Assembly (NCBI GenBank): GCA_944354125.1
Contig: CALVPT010000004.1
Coordinates: 1 to 64,000 of the forward strand
Source: an uncultured Clostridia bacterium
Lineage (GTDB): Bacteria; Bacillota; Clostridia; Christensenellales; Borkfalkiaceae
DNA: 64,000 nt
Direction: 5' to 3'
Positions 1 through 9,457 of this stretch are shown here, piece by piece; within the stretch, counting starts at the first letter, position 1; each line of letters begins with the position of its first letter. The notes under the pieces are model-generated. The model was not told the origin of the DNA. It saw nothing but the letters and a program-made list of their open reading frames with translations, and did no database searches. Position numbers and translations under genes: made by a program.

Positions 1-76
1 GCAGAGTGGCCAAATGCATCAGACTGTAAATCTGACGTCTCCGACTTCGGTGGTTCGAATCCACCTCCTCCCACCA
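1..76 (+). tRNA. tRNA-Tyr (GTA), 5' end outside the window
   Basis: The anticodon loop reads ACTGTAAATC, giving anticodon GTA (Tyr). The molecule has the long variable arm of class II tRNAs. The T arm is GGTGG-TTCGAAT-CCACC, followed by the acceptor 3' strand TCCTCCC, discriminator A73 and an encoded CCA at 74-76. The 5' acceptor strand and the first D-arm bases lie before position 1. Confidence 0.93.
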
Positions 77-113
77 CGAAAAAGACATAACCGTTTCGGT
101 TATGTCTTTTTCG
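77..113 (+). terminator. Intrinsic terminator after tRNA-Tyr
   Basis: A perfect 16-bp inverted repeat (77-92 and 98-113) surrounds the loop GTTTC. The 3' arm ends in a T-rich stretch. The A-rich 5' arm and T-rich 3' arm would let it work in both directions. Confidence 0.8.
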
Positions 114-441
114 TTTGGGTTGAACGGCAGTCGCTCGAACCCCGAGGCTTTCGGTGGTGCGCGCGAGCGAGCAGACAAGTGACGCTTTTAAATTGCAGGC
201 AACGCACCTCTCTGCAAGCGAAGCTTTGGCGGTCTGAGGTATCACAACGCCAAAATACGCCTCCTCCACTCAATCGGTTATGTCTTTTTCGTTTGCGTTG
301 AACGGCAGTCGCTCGAACCCAGAGGCTTTCGGTGGTGCGTGCGAGCGAGCAGACGAGTAATGCTTTGAAATTGCAGGCAACGCACCTCTCTGCAAGCGAA
401 GCTTTGGCGGTCTGAGGTATAAGACCGCCAAAATACACCAT
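98..441. repeat. Two tandem 178-bp direct repeats, non-coding
   Basis: Copy 1 runs 98-275 and copy 2 runs 276 to about 441. Both start with GGTTATGTCTTTTTCGTTTG, the 3' arm of the tRNA terminator, and both hold the same block with AACGGCAGTCGCTCGAACC, GCAGGCAACGCACCTCTC and GGCGGTCTGAGGTAT. They differ by scattered point changes. Frames crossing the repeats show no family features and the repeats look non-coding. The unit begins inside the terminator, so the duplication included part of that hairpin. Confidence 0.85.
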
Positions 442-483
442 CCGATATGTTAATTTATCATTTTTTGTAATAAAAACTGATAC

Positions 484-512
484 TTGAATATCTATGAAAT
501 TTATGTTATAAT
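484..512 (+). promoter_or_regulatory. SigA-type promoter of the DUF3267 gene
   Basis: TTGAAT at 484-489, a 17-bp spacer and TATAAT at 507-512. The start codon at 545 follows an AGGGGA ribosome binding site. Confidence 0.8.
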
Positions 513-544
513 AGTCATACTTCAATTATTATGGCAGGGGAACA

Positions 545-1231
545 ATGGATAGACACAGTAATTTTGAGACTTCACTTCCCGAAGATTATGTACTAATTAA
601 GCACATAGACGCAAAAAACAATGGAAAACTTATTGCAATTTACACCATTTTATCCTTTGTACCTTTGATTATTATTCTTCCTGCCCTTTGCTTTATCGCC
701 TATTATTGCAACAAATACAGCATAACGGATATGTGGTATGCCGATTATGGTCCTGTCGCGCTTTTAGTGACCTGCGGCGTACTTATACTATACATTGTGC
801 TTCACGAGCTGGTGCACGGCATTACATATAAATTTTTTACAGGCGCAAAATTAACTTTCGGACTGACCCTTACAGTTGCATTCTGCGGAGTACCGCATAT
901 ATATGTGCGCAAAAAAGCTTCCGTATTTGCCCTGATGATGCCATTCCTTATTTTTTCCGTCATATTCATAGCCCTTACGATATGTCTATGGCTCATTTCC
1001 CCATTATACGGAATACTTTCAGGAGCGGTATTTTCGATTCACCTCGGCGGTTGCGTAGGTGATCTGCATTGGATATCAATGTATATTACCAAATACAGGC
1101 ATTGCAATACGCTTATGAGGGATACCGGTCCCGAGCAATGGCTCTATATTCCTAAATCAGAGTCTGAAAAATATAGCATTGCCCCCATTCCCTTTACTCA
1201 TCCGCAAAACGCCGAAAATTTCAGCAGTTAA
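545..1231 (+). CDS. DUF3267-type putative zinc metalloprotease, membrane protein
   Basis: This 228-residue membrane protein has hydrophobic segments at about residues 30-55, 70-88, 120-150 and 150-170. A zincin motif HELVH lies at residues 87-91 within the second hydrophobic stretch, followed by GITYKFFTGAKLTFG. That arrangement matches the DUF3267 family of putative intramembrane zinc peptidases, whose substrates are mostly unknown. The gene is monocistronic: it has its own consensus promoter and ends at a bidirectional hairpin. Start choice: AGGGGA about 6 bases before the ATG. Family assignment comes from motif and topology; proteolytic activity is inferred. Confidence 0.75.
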   Translation: MDRHSNFETSLPEDYVLIKHIDAKNNGKLIAIYTILSFVPLIIILPALCFIAYYCNKYSITDMWYADYGPVALLVTCGVLILYIVLHELVHGITYKFFTGAKLTFGLTLTVAFCGVPHIYVRKKASVFALMMPFLIFSVIFIALTICLWLISPLYGILSGAVFSIHLGGCVGDLHWISMYITKYRHCNTLMRDTGPEQWLYIPKSESEKYSIAPIPFTHPQNAENFSS

Positions 1232-1259
1232 TAGGTTGCGCTGCATATTATAAACAAAG

Positions 1260-1301
1260 GGGCGCAGCGGCGAAAATATCTCGCCGCTGCGCCCTGCATT
1301 T
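1260..1301. terminator. Bidirectional terminator between convergent genes
   Basis: A 14-bp GC-rich inverted repeat (1260-1273 and 1281-1294) is followed on the plus strand by TGCATTTTTTT. It lies between two converging genes. Confidence 0.8.
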
Positions 1302-1307
1302 TTTTAT

Positions 1308-1811
1308 TCAGTTCTTGTGTCCGTCGTCCATTACGGGCGAATTGCAATACGGACAACGCGCATTATCGGCAGTATATGTAAACTTTGCGCCGCAATTGGG
1401 GCACTCTGCCGTCCTCTCGCGCTTGCTTGCAGGCATATTTTCGTTGAGCGTAATGACATCGCCCGAGCGCTTATATCCTTCCAAAAATCCCTTATTGAAC
1501 GCCTTATCCAGAAACTCCCTTACGTGCTGTTCGCTCATGGAAAGCTGGGAGGAAATCTCCTGAACGGTATACAGATTTTCTGCCACAATGGCGCGAACCA
1601 CGCGCTTCATCGGCATGTTTGCCCCATAGATTGACCACGCAACAGGCGTGCAGTAAAAGCCTAACGCCGTGAATGCTATGCCTATGCCCATAACCGCATA
1701 TATCTGGTTGGTCGCGCCGAGTATAATCATGGGTACGCCGACAACGAGCATAACGCTGAGAACAATGGCTATTATAAGCAACTTTTTAAAATATCTGTCT
1801 ACCGCTTCCAT
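1308..1811 (-). CDS. Membrane protein with winged-helix-like and zinc-ribbon domains
   Basis: The likely protein (167 residues from the ATG at 1811) starts MEAVDRYFKK. It has two N-terminal membrane helices (about residues 10-65), a helix-turn-helix-like segment (AENLYTVQEISSQLSMSEQHVREFL) at about 75-110, and a C-terminal zinc ribbon with CPNCG and CPYC pairs. I chose this start because a perfect TTGACA-17-TATAAT promoter lies just upstream and the -10 box is 6 bases from the ATG, so the longer frame to 1865 would start inside the promoter. That spacing predicts a leaderless mRNA. It is divergent from the SPFH gene, and both proteins carry zinc ribbons, suggesting a shared role. I do not recognise a named family. 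Confidence 0.7.
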   Translation of the reverse strand: MEAVDRYFKKLLIIAIVLSVMLVVGVPMIILGATNQIYAVMGIGIAFTALGFYCTPVAWSIYGANMPMKRVVRAIVAENLYTVQEISSQLSMSEQHVREFLDKAFNKGFLEGYKRSGDVITLNENMPASKRERTAECPNCGAKFTYTADNARCPYCNSPVMDDGHKN

Positions 1812-1817
1812 AGCTAT

Positions 1818-1884
1818 ATTATATGTGCAACTCAGGCGTTTGTCAATACGCATATTGACATGCACCGCCGCCCTGTGCTACAAT
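1818..1884. promoter_or_regulatory. Divergent promoters sharing a palindromic operator
   Basis: Minus-strand promoter: TTGACA (1841-1846), 17 bp, TATAAT (1818-1823). Plus-strand promoter: TTGACA (1855-1860), 18 bp, TACAAT (1879-1884). The two -35 boxes are the arms of a 20-bp inverted repeat at 1841-1860 (TGTCAATA, 4 bp, TATTGACA). A protein bound there could block both promoters. Confidence 0.75.
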
Positions 1885-1928
1885 GACTGTGTAATCTTAT
1901 CCGCATCATTGCGGCGAGGAGGTAATTT

Positions 1929-2930
1929 ATGTCTTTATTAGACATTGTTCAATGGACAGAAGAATCACCCAACGAAATACTGCATAAGTTTGACACCCGA
2001 AAGAGCATTGTTAAATGGGGCACCAAGCTGACCGTGCGTGAAGGGCAGGTATGCGTATTCTTAGATAAAGGCAGACTCGCAGACGTATTCGCCCCGGGCA
2101 TGTATACGCTGAACACCGACACCCTGCCCATTCTCACCGCTCTTTTATCGTGGGCATACGCCTTCGAATCACCCTTCAAGTCGGACATATACTTCGTATC
2201 TACCCGACAATTCGTCAAGCATAAATGGGGAACCGCCACGCCCGTAATAATAAACGACGCAAAACTCGGCGCGGTAAGAGTGCGCGGCTACGGCACGTAC
2301 TCTTTCAGGGTCAAAAACGCCCCCACGCTCTTAAGGGAACTTTCAGGCACCCGCCGCTCCTTTACGACAGAGGACGTCGAGGACTATATCCGCTCCGTAC
2401 TCGTAATGGGCATGTCGGACGCGATAGGCTCCAGCAATATCGGCATTGCCGACCTTTTGGCAAACGTAATAGAGCTGTCTGCGGAAGTGCTTAAAAGCAT
2501 GTCACAAAGATTTGAAAAACTAGGGCTGGAACTCTCCTCCTTCAACATAGAGAGCATATCCCTGCCGCCCGAAGTAGAAAAGGCGATAGACGAAAACGCT
2601 CGCCTGGGACTGCTGCGCGATAACGCGGACCTGTATGCTCGCATTGCCCGTGCCGACGCCATGGTAGAGGCAGCCAAAAACCCCGGAATGGCAGGTTCTG
2701 TCGTGGGCGCCGGAATAGGTCTGGGACTGGGCGCCGACATAGGCCGAGAGATTGGCGGCGCAATAAAACCTGCCGACGGCAACAAGTGTCCCGTATGCGG
2801 CGCAACAATTCCGCCTAAAGCCAAATTCTGCCCCGAATGCGGTTCGGCCATAAAGCGCACCTGCCCCGAATGCGGCACCGAACTTGCCCCGAACGCAAAG
2901 TTCTGCCCAGAATGCGGAAAAAAGCTGTAA
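1929..2930 (+). CDS. SPFH-domain protein with C-terminal double zinc ribbon
   Basis: This 333-residue protein belongs to the SPFH/virion-core-like group (similar to Bacillus YdjI). Residues about 20-230 form the SPFH (band 7-like) domain, beginning with IVKWGTKLTVREGQVCVFLD. A glycine-rich stretch (about 255-280, GSVVGAGIGLGLGADIG) follows, then zinc ribbons with CPVCG/CPECG and CPECG/CPECG pairs. Members are thought to form oligomeric, membrane-associated scaffolds; the precise role is unknown. It has its own promoter and a good ribosome site (GAGGAGG, 1916-1922) and ends at a strong terminator. Confidence 0.85.
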   Translation: MSLLDIVQWTEESPNEILHKFDTRKSIVKWGTKLTVREGQVCVFLDKGRLADVFAPGMYTLNTDTLPILTALLSWAYAFESPFKSDIYFVSTRQFVKHKWGTATPVIINDAKLGAVRVRGYGTYSFRVKNAPTLLRELSGTRRSFTTEDVEDYIRSVLVMGMSDAIGSSNIGIADLLANVIELSAEVLKSMSQRFEKLGLELSSFNIESISLPPEVEKAIDENARLGLLRDNADLYARIARADAMVEAAKNPGMAGSVVGAGIGLGLGADIGREIGGAIKPADGNKCPVCGATIPPKAKFCPECGSAIKRTCPECGTELAPNAKFCPECGKKL

Positions 2931-2944
2931 TTTTTAGTTGAATA

Positions 2945-2980
2945 GGGCGCCGACAACTCGTTGTCGGCGCCCCCTTTTTT
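2945..2980 (+). terminator. Intrinsic terminator of the SPFH gene
   Basis: A 12-bp perfect stem (2945-2956 and 2961-2972) with loop CTCG, followed by a T run. Confidence 0.85.
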
Positions 2981-2989
2981 TACCTTGTT

Positions 2990-3592
2990 TTACTGATTTT
3001 CCCCGTCATCGGAGGCGGAAATAACCTTTTCAAGTTCTTCAAGTACCCTGTCATAGCCCTGCTTTGTCTGTGCGGAGGCGGCGATTATATCCCCCCTGCC
3101 GCACTTGAAAGCCGCGGATATCACGCTGAGCGCCTTGTCCTGCTGCGCGCGCGAAAGCTTATCCGCCTTGGTCGCCACTATGTTGAAGGGCGTAAGCGTG
3201 GTATACAAAAAGTTTATCATCAGCTTGTCGTCCTCCGTCGGCTCGTGACGGATATCGCACAGCGCTATGACGTGCTTTGCCCCTCCGACCTTGAAAAAAT
3301 CGTCGAGGAGCTGCGCCCACTTCGCCTTTTCGGCCTTGCTGACCTTTGCATAGCCATAGCCCGGGAGATCGGCGAGAATGAATGTGCCGAAGTCGAAATA
3401 GTTAATGAGGCGCGTTCTGCCCGGCTCCTGCGAGACCCTGGCAAGTTTTTTCTGTCCTGCAAGCGCGTTGATAAACGAGCTCTTGCCGACGTTTGACTTG
3501 CCGCTTACGGCAATTATCGGCTTTTCCGCCGTGATAAACTGCGCCTTAGCCGCCGCGCTGGTTATGAATTTTGCATTGGTAATCTTCAACAT
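2990..3592 (-). CDS. engB: Ribosome biogenesis GTPase EngB (YsxC/YihA)
   Basis: EngB is an essential small GTPase that helps assemble the large ribosomal subunit. The 200-residue protein has the full TRAFAC GTPase set: G1 GKSNVGKSS at 31-39, G3 DLPGYGYAK from residue 75, G4 TKAD at 141-144 and G5 SAQ near 173. The length is normal for the family. It is the last gene of the tig-clpP-clpX-lon-engB block, 21 bp after lon, matching the lonA-ysxC order of Bacillus. Confidence 0.96.
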   Translation of the reverse strand: MLKITNAKFITSAAAKAQFITAEKPIIAVSGKSNVGKSSFINALAGQKKLARVSQEPGRTRLINYFDFGTFILADLPGYGYAKVSKAEKAKWAQLLDDFFKVGGAKHVIALCDIRHEPTEDDKLMINFLYTTLTPFNIVATKADKLSRAQQDKALSVISAAFKCGRGDIIAASAQTKQGYDRVLEELEKVISASDDGENQ

Positions 3593-3613
3593 GATAAGTA
3601 AATTGACCCCGTA

Positions 3614-5935
3614 TTATATGCCGATTATCGCGTTTTGGAACACCTCGTCGACAGTGTTGACGGGTATGAAATTTACTCCGTCTTTGACGACCTGAGGCAC
3701 CTCCTCCAAGTCCTTTACGTTGTCCTTGGGAATTATGACGTCCTTTACGCCTATCCTGTACGCCGCGAGCGATTTTTCCTTAAGTCCGCCGATGGGCAGC
3801 ACCCTGCCGCGCAGCGTTATTTCGCCCGTCATGGCGACGTCGCGCCTTACTTCCTTGTGAGTGAACGCCGAAAGTATTGCAGTTGCCATCGTTATGCCGG
3901 CGCTCGGTCCGTCCTTGGGCGTTGCGCCCTCGGGCACGTGCACGTGGATATCCGTATTTTCAAAGCTCTCGTCGGTAAGGCCGTATGCCGCGGCGTGAGA
4001 ACGGATGTAGCTTATCGCCGCACGCGCGCTCTCCTTCATTACGTCGCCCAGCTTGCCCGTAAGGACTATTTCGCCCTTGCCGTGCATGGTCGATACCTCT
4101 ATGGTGAGCGTCGTTCCGCCGACCGCCGTCCACGCCAGTCCCGTCGCCGCGCCGACCATATTGTTTTCGGGCAGCTCGTCGCCCCTTTCATACCTCGCCG
4201 CGCCGAGATATTCGGCGACGTTTTCGGCTGTTACATGGGCGTGCACGCTCTTGCCGTCCGCCTTGTTTACCGCAACTTTACGGCATACCGCGTCAATCTT
4301 CCTTTTGAGATTTCTGACGCCTGCCTCCCTCGTGTAGCCCTGACATATCTCGTCTATCGCGCCGTCATCGAAGGTTATTTCCTCCTCGCTGAGGCCGTTT
4401 GCCCTGACCTTTTTGGGTATTAGATAGCGCTTGGCTATCTCCCTCTTTTCCTCGCCCGTATAGCCCGAAAGCTCGATTATCTCCATTCTGTCGAGAAGGG
4501 GCGCGGGAATCGTAGAGGCATCGTTTGCCGTCGTTATGAACAACACCTTGGAAAGGTCATAGGGCACTTCGAGATATCTGTCCCTGAAGGTCGAGTTCTG
4601 CGCGGGGTCCAACACCTCCAAAAGCGCGCTGGACGGGTCGCCGTGCACTGCATCCGACGACAGCTTGTCTATCTCGTCGAGAAGGAATACGGGATTGACG
4701 CAACCCGCGTTCTTTATCGCAGTTATTATTCTGCCCGGCATAGCGCCGACATAGGTCTTTCTGTGTCCCCTTATTTCTGCCTCGTCGCGGACGCCGCCCA
4801 GGCTCATTCTGACGAAGTTTCTGCCCAGAGCGCGCGCTATCGACGTGGCTATCGACGTCTTGCCGACGCCCGGAGGGCCTACAAGACACAATATGGGCGC
4901 GTTCATGCCGTCCGTGAGCTTGAGCACGGCGAGATACTCGGTTATTCTCTCCTTGACCTTTTCAAGTCCGTAGTGATCCTCGTTGAGAATTGCCACCGCG
5001 TCCGAGAGCTTTTCCGTATCCGTGGTGCGCTTGCTCCATTCGAGGTCCAAAAGCCACTCTATATATCCCCTGAGCACGTTGTAATCGGGGGAGGAAGTCT
5101 GCATTCTGGACATGCGCGACAGCTCTTTGAGCGCCTTTTCTTCGACCTCCTCAGGCATGCCCTTGACCTTTATCTTCTCCTCGAGCTCGACTTTTTCGTT
5201 TTCGTCGTCGCCGAGTTCGCCGTGAATCGCCTTGAGCTGCTCCCTCAAGTAGAAGTCCTTCTGACCCTTTTCTATGTTCTGCTTTACCGTAGAGCTTATC
5301 TTGCGCTCGAGCTTGATTATCTCCAGCTCCTCGCTGAGCATCTTATTGTAGAGTATGGAGAACTTGTCCACGAGCTTGGGAGCTTCTAAAAGGGTCTGCT
5401 TTCTTTCGACGTTCTGCCTTATGGCCTCCGCCGCACAGTAGATGAATTCCTCCTTGTTTTCGGTATGGTTGACGGTTGAAGCCAGCTCCTCGCTCGCCGA
5501 ACGCGTCGGCGAAGAGGTAAGTATCTGCGATATCGCATAGCGCGAGGTGCGGAAATATGCCTCCTCCAGCTCGGGTTCGCCGCCTTCGGCAGGCGCAGGC
5601 TCGGCTATTGCAAACATGCAGCCGTCCTGGTTGTATATCGCGGCAATCCTCACGGAGTAAAGCCCCTTGCCCGTTATGCGTATGCGGTTGGAGGGCAGGT
5701 TTGCTATGCGCTGAATTGCAAAAACCGTGCCGTATCTGTAGATATCGTCCTCGCCTACCTCTTCCTTATTCTCGTCCTTCTGCGCGACGGCTACGAAGGT
5801 CTTGCCCTTGTCTATCGCGAATTTGACGGCGTTTAAGGACATCAGTCTGCCGATGTCTATGGTGGCGGTGACGTATGGATATATTACCCTGCCCTTAAGG
5901 GGTACTATGGGCAGGAATTTGTTTTCTTCTGACAT
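3614..5935 (-). CDS. lon: ATP-dependent protease Lon
   Basis: Lon is a cytosolic hexameric AAA+ serine protease that degrades misfolded and regulatory proteins. The 773-residue protein has the N-terminal substrate domain (starting [15 protein letters not shown]), the AAA+ module with Walker [10 protein letters not shown] near residue 353 and Walker [10 protein letters not shown], and the C-terminal protease domain. The catalytic serine is in PKDGPSAG (about residue 677) and the lysine in [11 protein letters not shown] (about 720), so the Ser-Lys dyad is intact. It starts with ATG after GGAGG. A hairpin separates it from clpX, so it may be partly independent. Confidence 0.97.
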   Translation of the reverse strand: MSEENKFLPIVPLKGRVIYPYVTATIDIGRLMSLNAVKFAIDKGKTFVAVAQKDENKEEVGEDDIYRYGTVFAIQRIANLPSNRIRITGKGLYSVRIAAIYNQDGCMFAIAEPAPAEGGEPELEEAYFRTSRYAISQILTSSPTRSASEELASTVNHTENKEEFIYCAAEAIRQNVERKQTLLEAPKLVDKFSILYNKMLSEELEIIKLERKISSTVKQNIEKGQKDFYLREQLKAIHGELGDDENEKVELEEKIKVKGMPEEVEEKALKELSRMSRMQTSSPDYNVLRGYIEWLLDLEWSKRTTDTEKLSDAVAILNEDHYGLEKVKERITEYLAVLKLTDGMNAPILCLVGPPGVGKTSIATSIARALGRNFVRMSLGGVRDEAEIRGHRKTYVGAMPGRIITAIKNAGCVNPVFLLDEIDKLSSDAVHGDPSSALLEVLDPAQNSTFRDRYLEVPYDLSKVLFITTANDASTIPAPLLDRMEIIELSGYTGEEKREIAKRYLIPKKVRANGLSEEEITFDDGAIDEICQGYTREAGVRNLKRKIDAVCRKVAVNKADGKSVHAHVTAENVAEYLGAARYERGDELPENNMVGAATGLAWTAVGGTTLTIEVSTMHGKGEIVLTGKLGDVMKESARAAISYIRSHAAAYGLTDESFENTDIHVHVPEGATPKDGPSAGITMATAILSAFTHKEVRRDVAMTGEITLRGRVLPIGGLKEKSLAAYRIGVKDVIIPKDNVKDLEEVPQVVKDGVNFIPVNTVDEVFQNAIIGI

Positions 5936-5977
5936 ATTGCCTCCTTATTCTTCGGAGTATTTTTTTGCTACGACAAA

Positions 5978-5999
5978 GGGGAAGCATTACCGCTTCCCC
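5978..5999. terminator. Hairpin between clpX and lon
   Basis: An 8-bp perfect stem (GGGGAAGC 5978-5985, GCTTCCCC 5992-5999). On the minus strand no long T run follows directly, so it could be a weak terminator or an mRNA processing or stability element. Confidence 0.45.
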
Positions 6000-6019
6000 C
6001 CGCCTTGCAGCCGCATTGT

Positions 6020-7252
6020 TTATGCGCTCTTTTTGTAGATTATTATGGGTTCCGCCCTGTCGGTTATGCAGTCCTTGGTGACGACTACTTCTTCGACGTT
6101 CGCCTCCGAAGGAATTTTGTACATTACCGAGGTCATGAATCCCTCTATTATCGTGCGGAGTCCCCTCGCGCCCGTCTTGAGCTTGATTGCCGTCCGCGCG
6201 ATTTCCCTGACCGCCTCGTCCTCTACCGTCAGCTTTACGCCGTCCATGGCTATGAGCTTCTGGTACTGCTTGATTATGGCGTTCTGAGGCTTGGTCAGAA
6301 TGTTGACGAGAGCCGTTTCGTCGAGAGGATGAAGCGCGACGACGATGGGCACTCTACCTACGAATTCGGGAATGAGTCCGAACTTCGTGAGGTCCTGAGG
6401 CTTTACGTCCTCGAGCGACTTATACACGTCGTTGTCCTCCGTCTTGACGTCGCCGCCGAAGCCTAAAGACGAGGTGTCCTTTCTTGCCTGGACTATCTTG
6501 TCGAGTCCGACGAACGCGCCGCCACAGATGAAGAGAATGTTGGTAGTATCTATCCTCAGGCATTCCTGCTGGGGGTGCTTTCTGCCGCCCTGCGGGGGTA
6601 CGTTGGCGACAGTGCTCTCTATAATCTTCAGAAGGGCCTGCTGCACGCCTTCGCCCGAGACGTCGCGCGTGATGGATACGTTTTCGCCCTTTCTTGCGAT
6701 TTTGTCTATTTCGTCGATGTAGATTATGCCTCTCTGGGCACGCTCTACGTTATAGTCGGCATTCTGAATGAGTTTTAAGAGGATATTTTCGACGTCCTCG
6801 CCGACATAGCCCGCTTCCGTGAGCGTAGTGGCATCGGTAGTCGCAAACGGCACGTTGAGTATCTTTGCAAGCGTGCGCGCAAGTAGCGTCTTGCCGCAGC
6901 CCGTGGGACCTAAAAGCAATATGTTGCTCTTTTCAATCTCGACGTCGCCGAGCTCGCCGTCCTCTTTGCCGAGGTGATTTATGCGCTTATAGTGGTTGTA
7001 TACCGCGACGGACAGCACCCTCTTGGCCTCGTCCTGCCCGACAATGTATCTGTCGAGCTCGGCCTTTATCTCGGAGGGCTTCTTGAGGGGCACGGGTTCG
7101 GTGTTTTCCTCCGCCTCCGAGTCCTTTATCATGTCGCTGCATATTTCGACGCATTCGTCGCAGATATATGCTCCGTTCTGTCCGGCTATGAGCTTTTTGA
7201 CCAAGTCTTCGGGCTTGCCGCAGAACGAACAGAATCTATGATTATCTTTCAT
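6020..7252 (-). CDS. clpX: ATP-dependent Clp protease ATP-binding subunit ClpX
   Basis: ClpX is the AAA+ unfoldase that feeds substrates to ClpP. The 410-residue protein starts with the C4 zinc-binding domain (C8, C11, C31, C34). It has Walker A GPTGCGKT at 115-122, Walker [10 protein letters not shown], the pore-loop sequence GYVGEDVE, and an LGFGG segment equivalent to the IGF loop that docks on ClpP. All key features are intact and length is typical. It lies between clpP and lon on the same strand. Confidence 0.97.
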   Translation of the reverse strand: MKDNHRFCSFCGKPEDLVKKLIAGQNGAYICDECVEICSDMIKDSEAEENTEPVPLKKPSEIKAELDRYIVGQDEAKRVLSVAVYNHYKRINHLGKEDGELGDVEIEKSNILLLGPTGCGKTLLARTLAKILNVPFATTDATTLTEAGYVGEDVENILLKLIQNADYNVERAQRGIIYIDEIDKIARKGENVSITRDVSGEGVQQALLKIIESTVANVPPQGGRKHPQQECLRIDTTNILFICGGAFVGLDKIVQARKDTSSLGFGGDVKTEDNDVYKSLEDVKPQDLTKFGLIPEFVGRVPIVVALHPLDETALVNILTKPQNAIIKQYQKLIAMDGVKLTVEDEAVREIARTAIKLKTGARGLRTIIEGFMTSVMYKIPSEANVEEVVVTKDCITDRAEPIIIYKKSA

Positions 7253-7318
7253 TGAAACTCCCTACTTTGACCGCCTTGTTGCGGCCGCAGTATTTATTAT
7301 TGCCGGAATTTGCGGCAA

Positions 7319-7915
7319 TTATCTCTTTATGAATACTTTATCTATGAGGCCGTATTCAAGAGCCTGCTGCGCGGAGAGGAAATTGTCCCTGTCCGTGTCG
7401 ATTTCTATCTGGGAAATGCTCTTGCCGCTGTTCTGGGCGAGAATCTGATTGAGCTTTTCGCGCGTCCTTAAGATGTGCTCTGCCGCAATCTTTATGTCGC
7501 TTGCCTGACCCTGGGCGCCGCCGAGGGGCTGGTGAATCATTATCTCGCTGTTGGGGAGGGCATACCTCTTGCCCTTTGCGCCGCTTGAAAGCAGGAACGC
7601 GCCCATGCTTGCCGCCATGCCTATGCATATCGTCGAAACGTCGCACTTGATGTAGTTCATGGTATCGTAGATTGCAAGACCTGCCGAAACCGAACCGCCA
7701 GGGCTGTTGATGTACAGCGAAATGTCCTTTGAAGGGTCCTTCGCCTCGAGATAGATGAGCTGAGCGACTACGGTATTAGCCACCGCGTCGTCAATTTCTC
7801 CGCTTAAGAAAATTATTCTGTCCTCTAATAGTCTTGAGTAGATATCGTAGGAACGTTCGCCTCTCGACGTCTGTTCGACGATATAGGGGATGAGTGCACC
7901 CTTTTCGACTGACAT
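7319..7915 (-). CDS. clpP: ATP-dependent Clp protease proteolytic subunit ClpP
   Basis: ClpP forms the 14-subunit serine protease chamber that works with ClpX. The 198-residue protein carries the catalytic triad: Ser103 in GMAASMGA, His128 in IMIHQP and Asp177 in DTDRDNF. The short N-terminus ([16 protein letters not shown]) is typical of Firmicutes ClpP with the axial loop. It lies directly upstream of clpX and downstream of tig, an order that couples chaperone and protease synthesis. I saw no convincing CtsR or CIRCE operator nearby. Confidence 0.97.
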   Translation of the reverse strand: MSVEKGALIPYIVEQTSRGERSYDIYSRLLEDRIIFLSGEIDDAVANTVVAQLIYLEAKDPSKDISLYINSPGGSVSAGLAIYDTMNYIKCDVSTICIGMAASMGAFLLSSGAKGKRYALPNSEIMIHQPLGGAQGQASDIKIAAEHILRTREKLNQILAQNSGKSISQIEIDTDRDNFLSAQQALEYGLIDKVFIKR

Positions 7916-7953
7916 TTTTACTCCTTCTGCCGCCGCGCGGCATTTTTTAGTTT

Positions 7954-7992
7954 TCGGGGCGGCATGAAAAAACTTATTTTCAGCCGCCCCGA
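7954..7992 (-). terminator. Hairpin between tig and clpP
   Basis: A 10-bp stem (TCGGGGCGGC at 7954-7963 and its complement at 7983-7992) encloses a 19-base loop. No T run follows on the minus strand, so partial termination or attenuation between tig and clpP is possible. Confidence 0.5.
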
Positions 7993-8009
7993 CGAATTTT
8001 TTCTATTGA

Positions 8010-9302
8010 TTATTTAACGAGATTGTTGTTGGCAGTCAGGAAGTCAAAGAGCTTGGTGATTATTATGTCGTTCCTGATGTAAGCAAGCTGTCTGGGATCG
8101 ATTGTCTTCTTGTATTCCTCGACGTCCTTGTCGATGTCCTTTGCCTGGGCTGCGACCTTAGCTTCAACCTCTTCGTCGGTTGCGGTTATGTTTTCGTCCT
8201 TGATTATCTTTTCGATTACGAGCTGGGAAATTACCCTTGCCTTAGCCTGCTCGGCAAACTGCGAACGGAACTGCTCCATGGTCTGACCCATATACTTGAT
8301 GTAGTCCTCGAGCTTGAGTCCCTGATACATGAGCCTGTTGGAGAAATCTCTTACGATTGCGTCGATCTCGGTCTCTACCATAGCCTGAGGAATTTCAGCC
8401 TCTACGGTCTTGGAGATAGCCTCGAGAATGCTGTTTTCCGTCTGGTCTCTGCCCCTTGCCTCTGCCTGCTTTTCAAGGCGCTCCTTTACCTTTGCGGTAT
8501 AGTCTGCAAGCGTCTCGCTGCCGGTGTGCTTCTTGATGTACTCGTCGGTGAGTTCGGGAAGTTCCTTGCCCTTTATTGCGTGAAGCTTGATGTGGAAGGT
8601 TGCGTCCTTATCCTTGAGGTTTTCTGCCTGATAGTCTGCGGGGAACCTTACGACGATGTCCTTTTCTTCGCCTATGGACATGCCAGCTACCTGGTCTTCG
8701 AAACCGGGAATGAAGGAACCGCTGCCCAGCTCGAGGTCATAGCCCTCTGCCGTGCCGCCCGCAAACTTTTCGCCGTCTACGGAGCCGGAGAAGTCGATGT
8801 TTACGGTGTCGCCGCTCTTGCAGGGACGGTCGGTGACGTCTACGGTCTTAGCCTCTCTTGCTGCAATCTTTTCAACTTCCTTCTTTACGTCCTCATCGGA
8901 TACATTATATTCAAACTTTTTGATTTCTAAACCCTTGTATGCGCCGATTTTTATTTCGGGCTTTACGGGAACGACGGCCGTGAGCACGACCTTATCCTCG
9001 CTCATGTCCTCGACTGCGAGTTCGGGATCGCCGACTACCGTGAAGTTAGCCTTTTCCTTTTCGATGATTGCGGGATAGTTCTCGGAATAGAGAATGTTGA
9101 ACGCCTCGTCGAAGAATACGCCCTTGCCGTAGTAATTTTCAACTACCGCCTTGGGAGCCTTGCCCTTTCTGAAGCCGGGAACGGTAAATCTGCCCCTCGT
9201 CTTTGCGTATGCCTTGTCGATTGCCGCCTTCCACTCTTCGCCGGTGAAGGTGATGGTAAGTTTTACAGTGCTCTTTTCTGCTGCTGCCTGTGTGTAGTTC
9301 AT
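8010..9302 (-). CDS. tig: Trigger factor
   Basis: Trigger factor is the ribosome-bound chaperone and peptidyl-prolyl isomerase that meets nascent chains first. The 430-residue protein has the N-terminal ribosome-binding domain with the signature GFRKGKAP near residues 45-52, the FKBP-like isomerase domain (about 155-240, beginning CKSGDTVNIDFSG), and the long helical C-terminal chaperone arms. Length and order are normal. It is the first gene of the quality-control block, with a candidate promoter about 50 bp upstream. Confidence 0.96.
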   Translation of the reverse strand: MNYTQAAAEKSTVKLTITFTGEEWKAAIDKAYAKTRGRFTVPGFRKGKAPKAVVENYYGKGVFFDEAFNILYSENYPAIIEKEKANFTVVGDPELAVEDMSEDKVVLTAVVPVKPEIKIGAYKGLEIKKFEYNVSDEDVKKEVEKIAAREAKTVDVTDRPCKSGDTVNIDFSGSVDGEKFAGGTAEGYDLELGSGSFIPGFEDQVAGMSIGEEKDIVVRFPADYQAENLKDKDATFHIKLHAIKGKELPELTDEYIKKHTGSETLADYTAKVKERLEKQAEARGRDQTENSILEAISKTVEAEIPQAMVETEIDAIVRDFSNRLMYQGLKLEDYIKYMGQTMEQFRSQFAEQAKARVISQLVIEKIIKDENITATDEEVEAKVAAQAKDIDKDVEEYKKTIDPRQLAYIRNDIIITKLFDFLTANNNLVK

Positions 9303-9348
9303 TGTCTTCTCCTGATTGAATAATACAATTTATTTTATTACGGATAGT

Positions 9349-9428
9349 ATTCTACCACAATACTTTTATTTTGAAAAGCGTTTTTAAAGCCGTTATCAAT
9401 TTACTTTTTATTTTTTTTGCCGTATAAT
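9349..9428. promoter_or_regulatory. Divergent promoters of tig (-) and rqcH (+)
   Basis: Minus strand: TTTTCA (9372-9377), 17 bp, TAGAAT (9349-9354). Plus strand: TTTACT (9400-9405), 17 bp, TATAAT (9423-9428). The rqcH start follows AAGGA at 9445-9449. Confidence 0.65.
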
Positions 9429-9457
9429 TAGGTAAGCTCATTTCAAGGACATAAAGT

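Noticed and set aside
14..525. Open frames across the tRNA-Tyr and the 178-bp repeats (14-301 plus, 100-525 minus)
   Set aside because: They run through the tRNA gene, its terminator and the tandem repeats, and have no family features.
1812..1865. Longer N-terminus for the winged-helix/zinc-ribbon protein
   Set aside because: Those codons lie in the consensus promoter (-10 and -35 boxes).
7253..7318. CtsR operator before clpX (GGTCAAAGTAGGGAG)
   Set aside because: Only one heptad matches; the tandem repeat needed for CtsR is missing.
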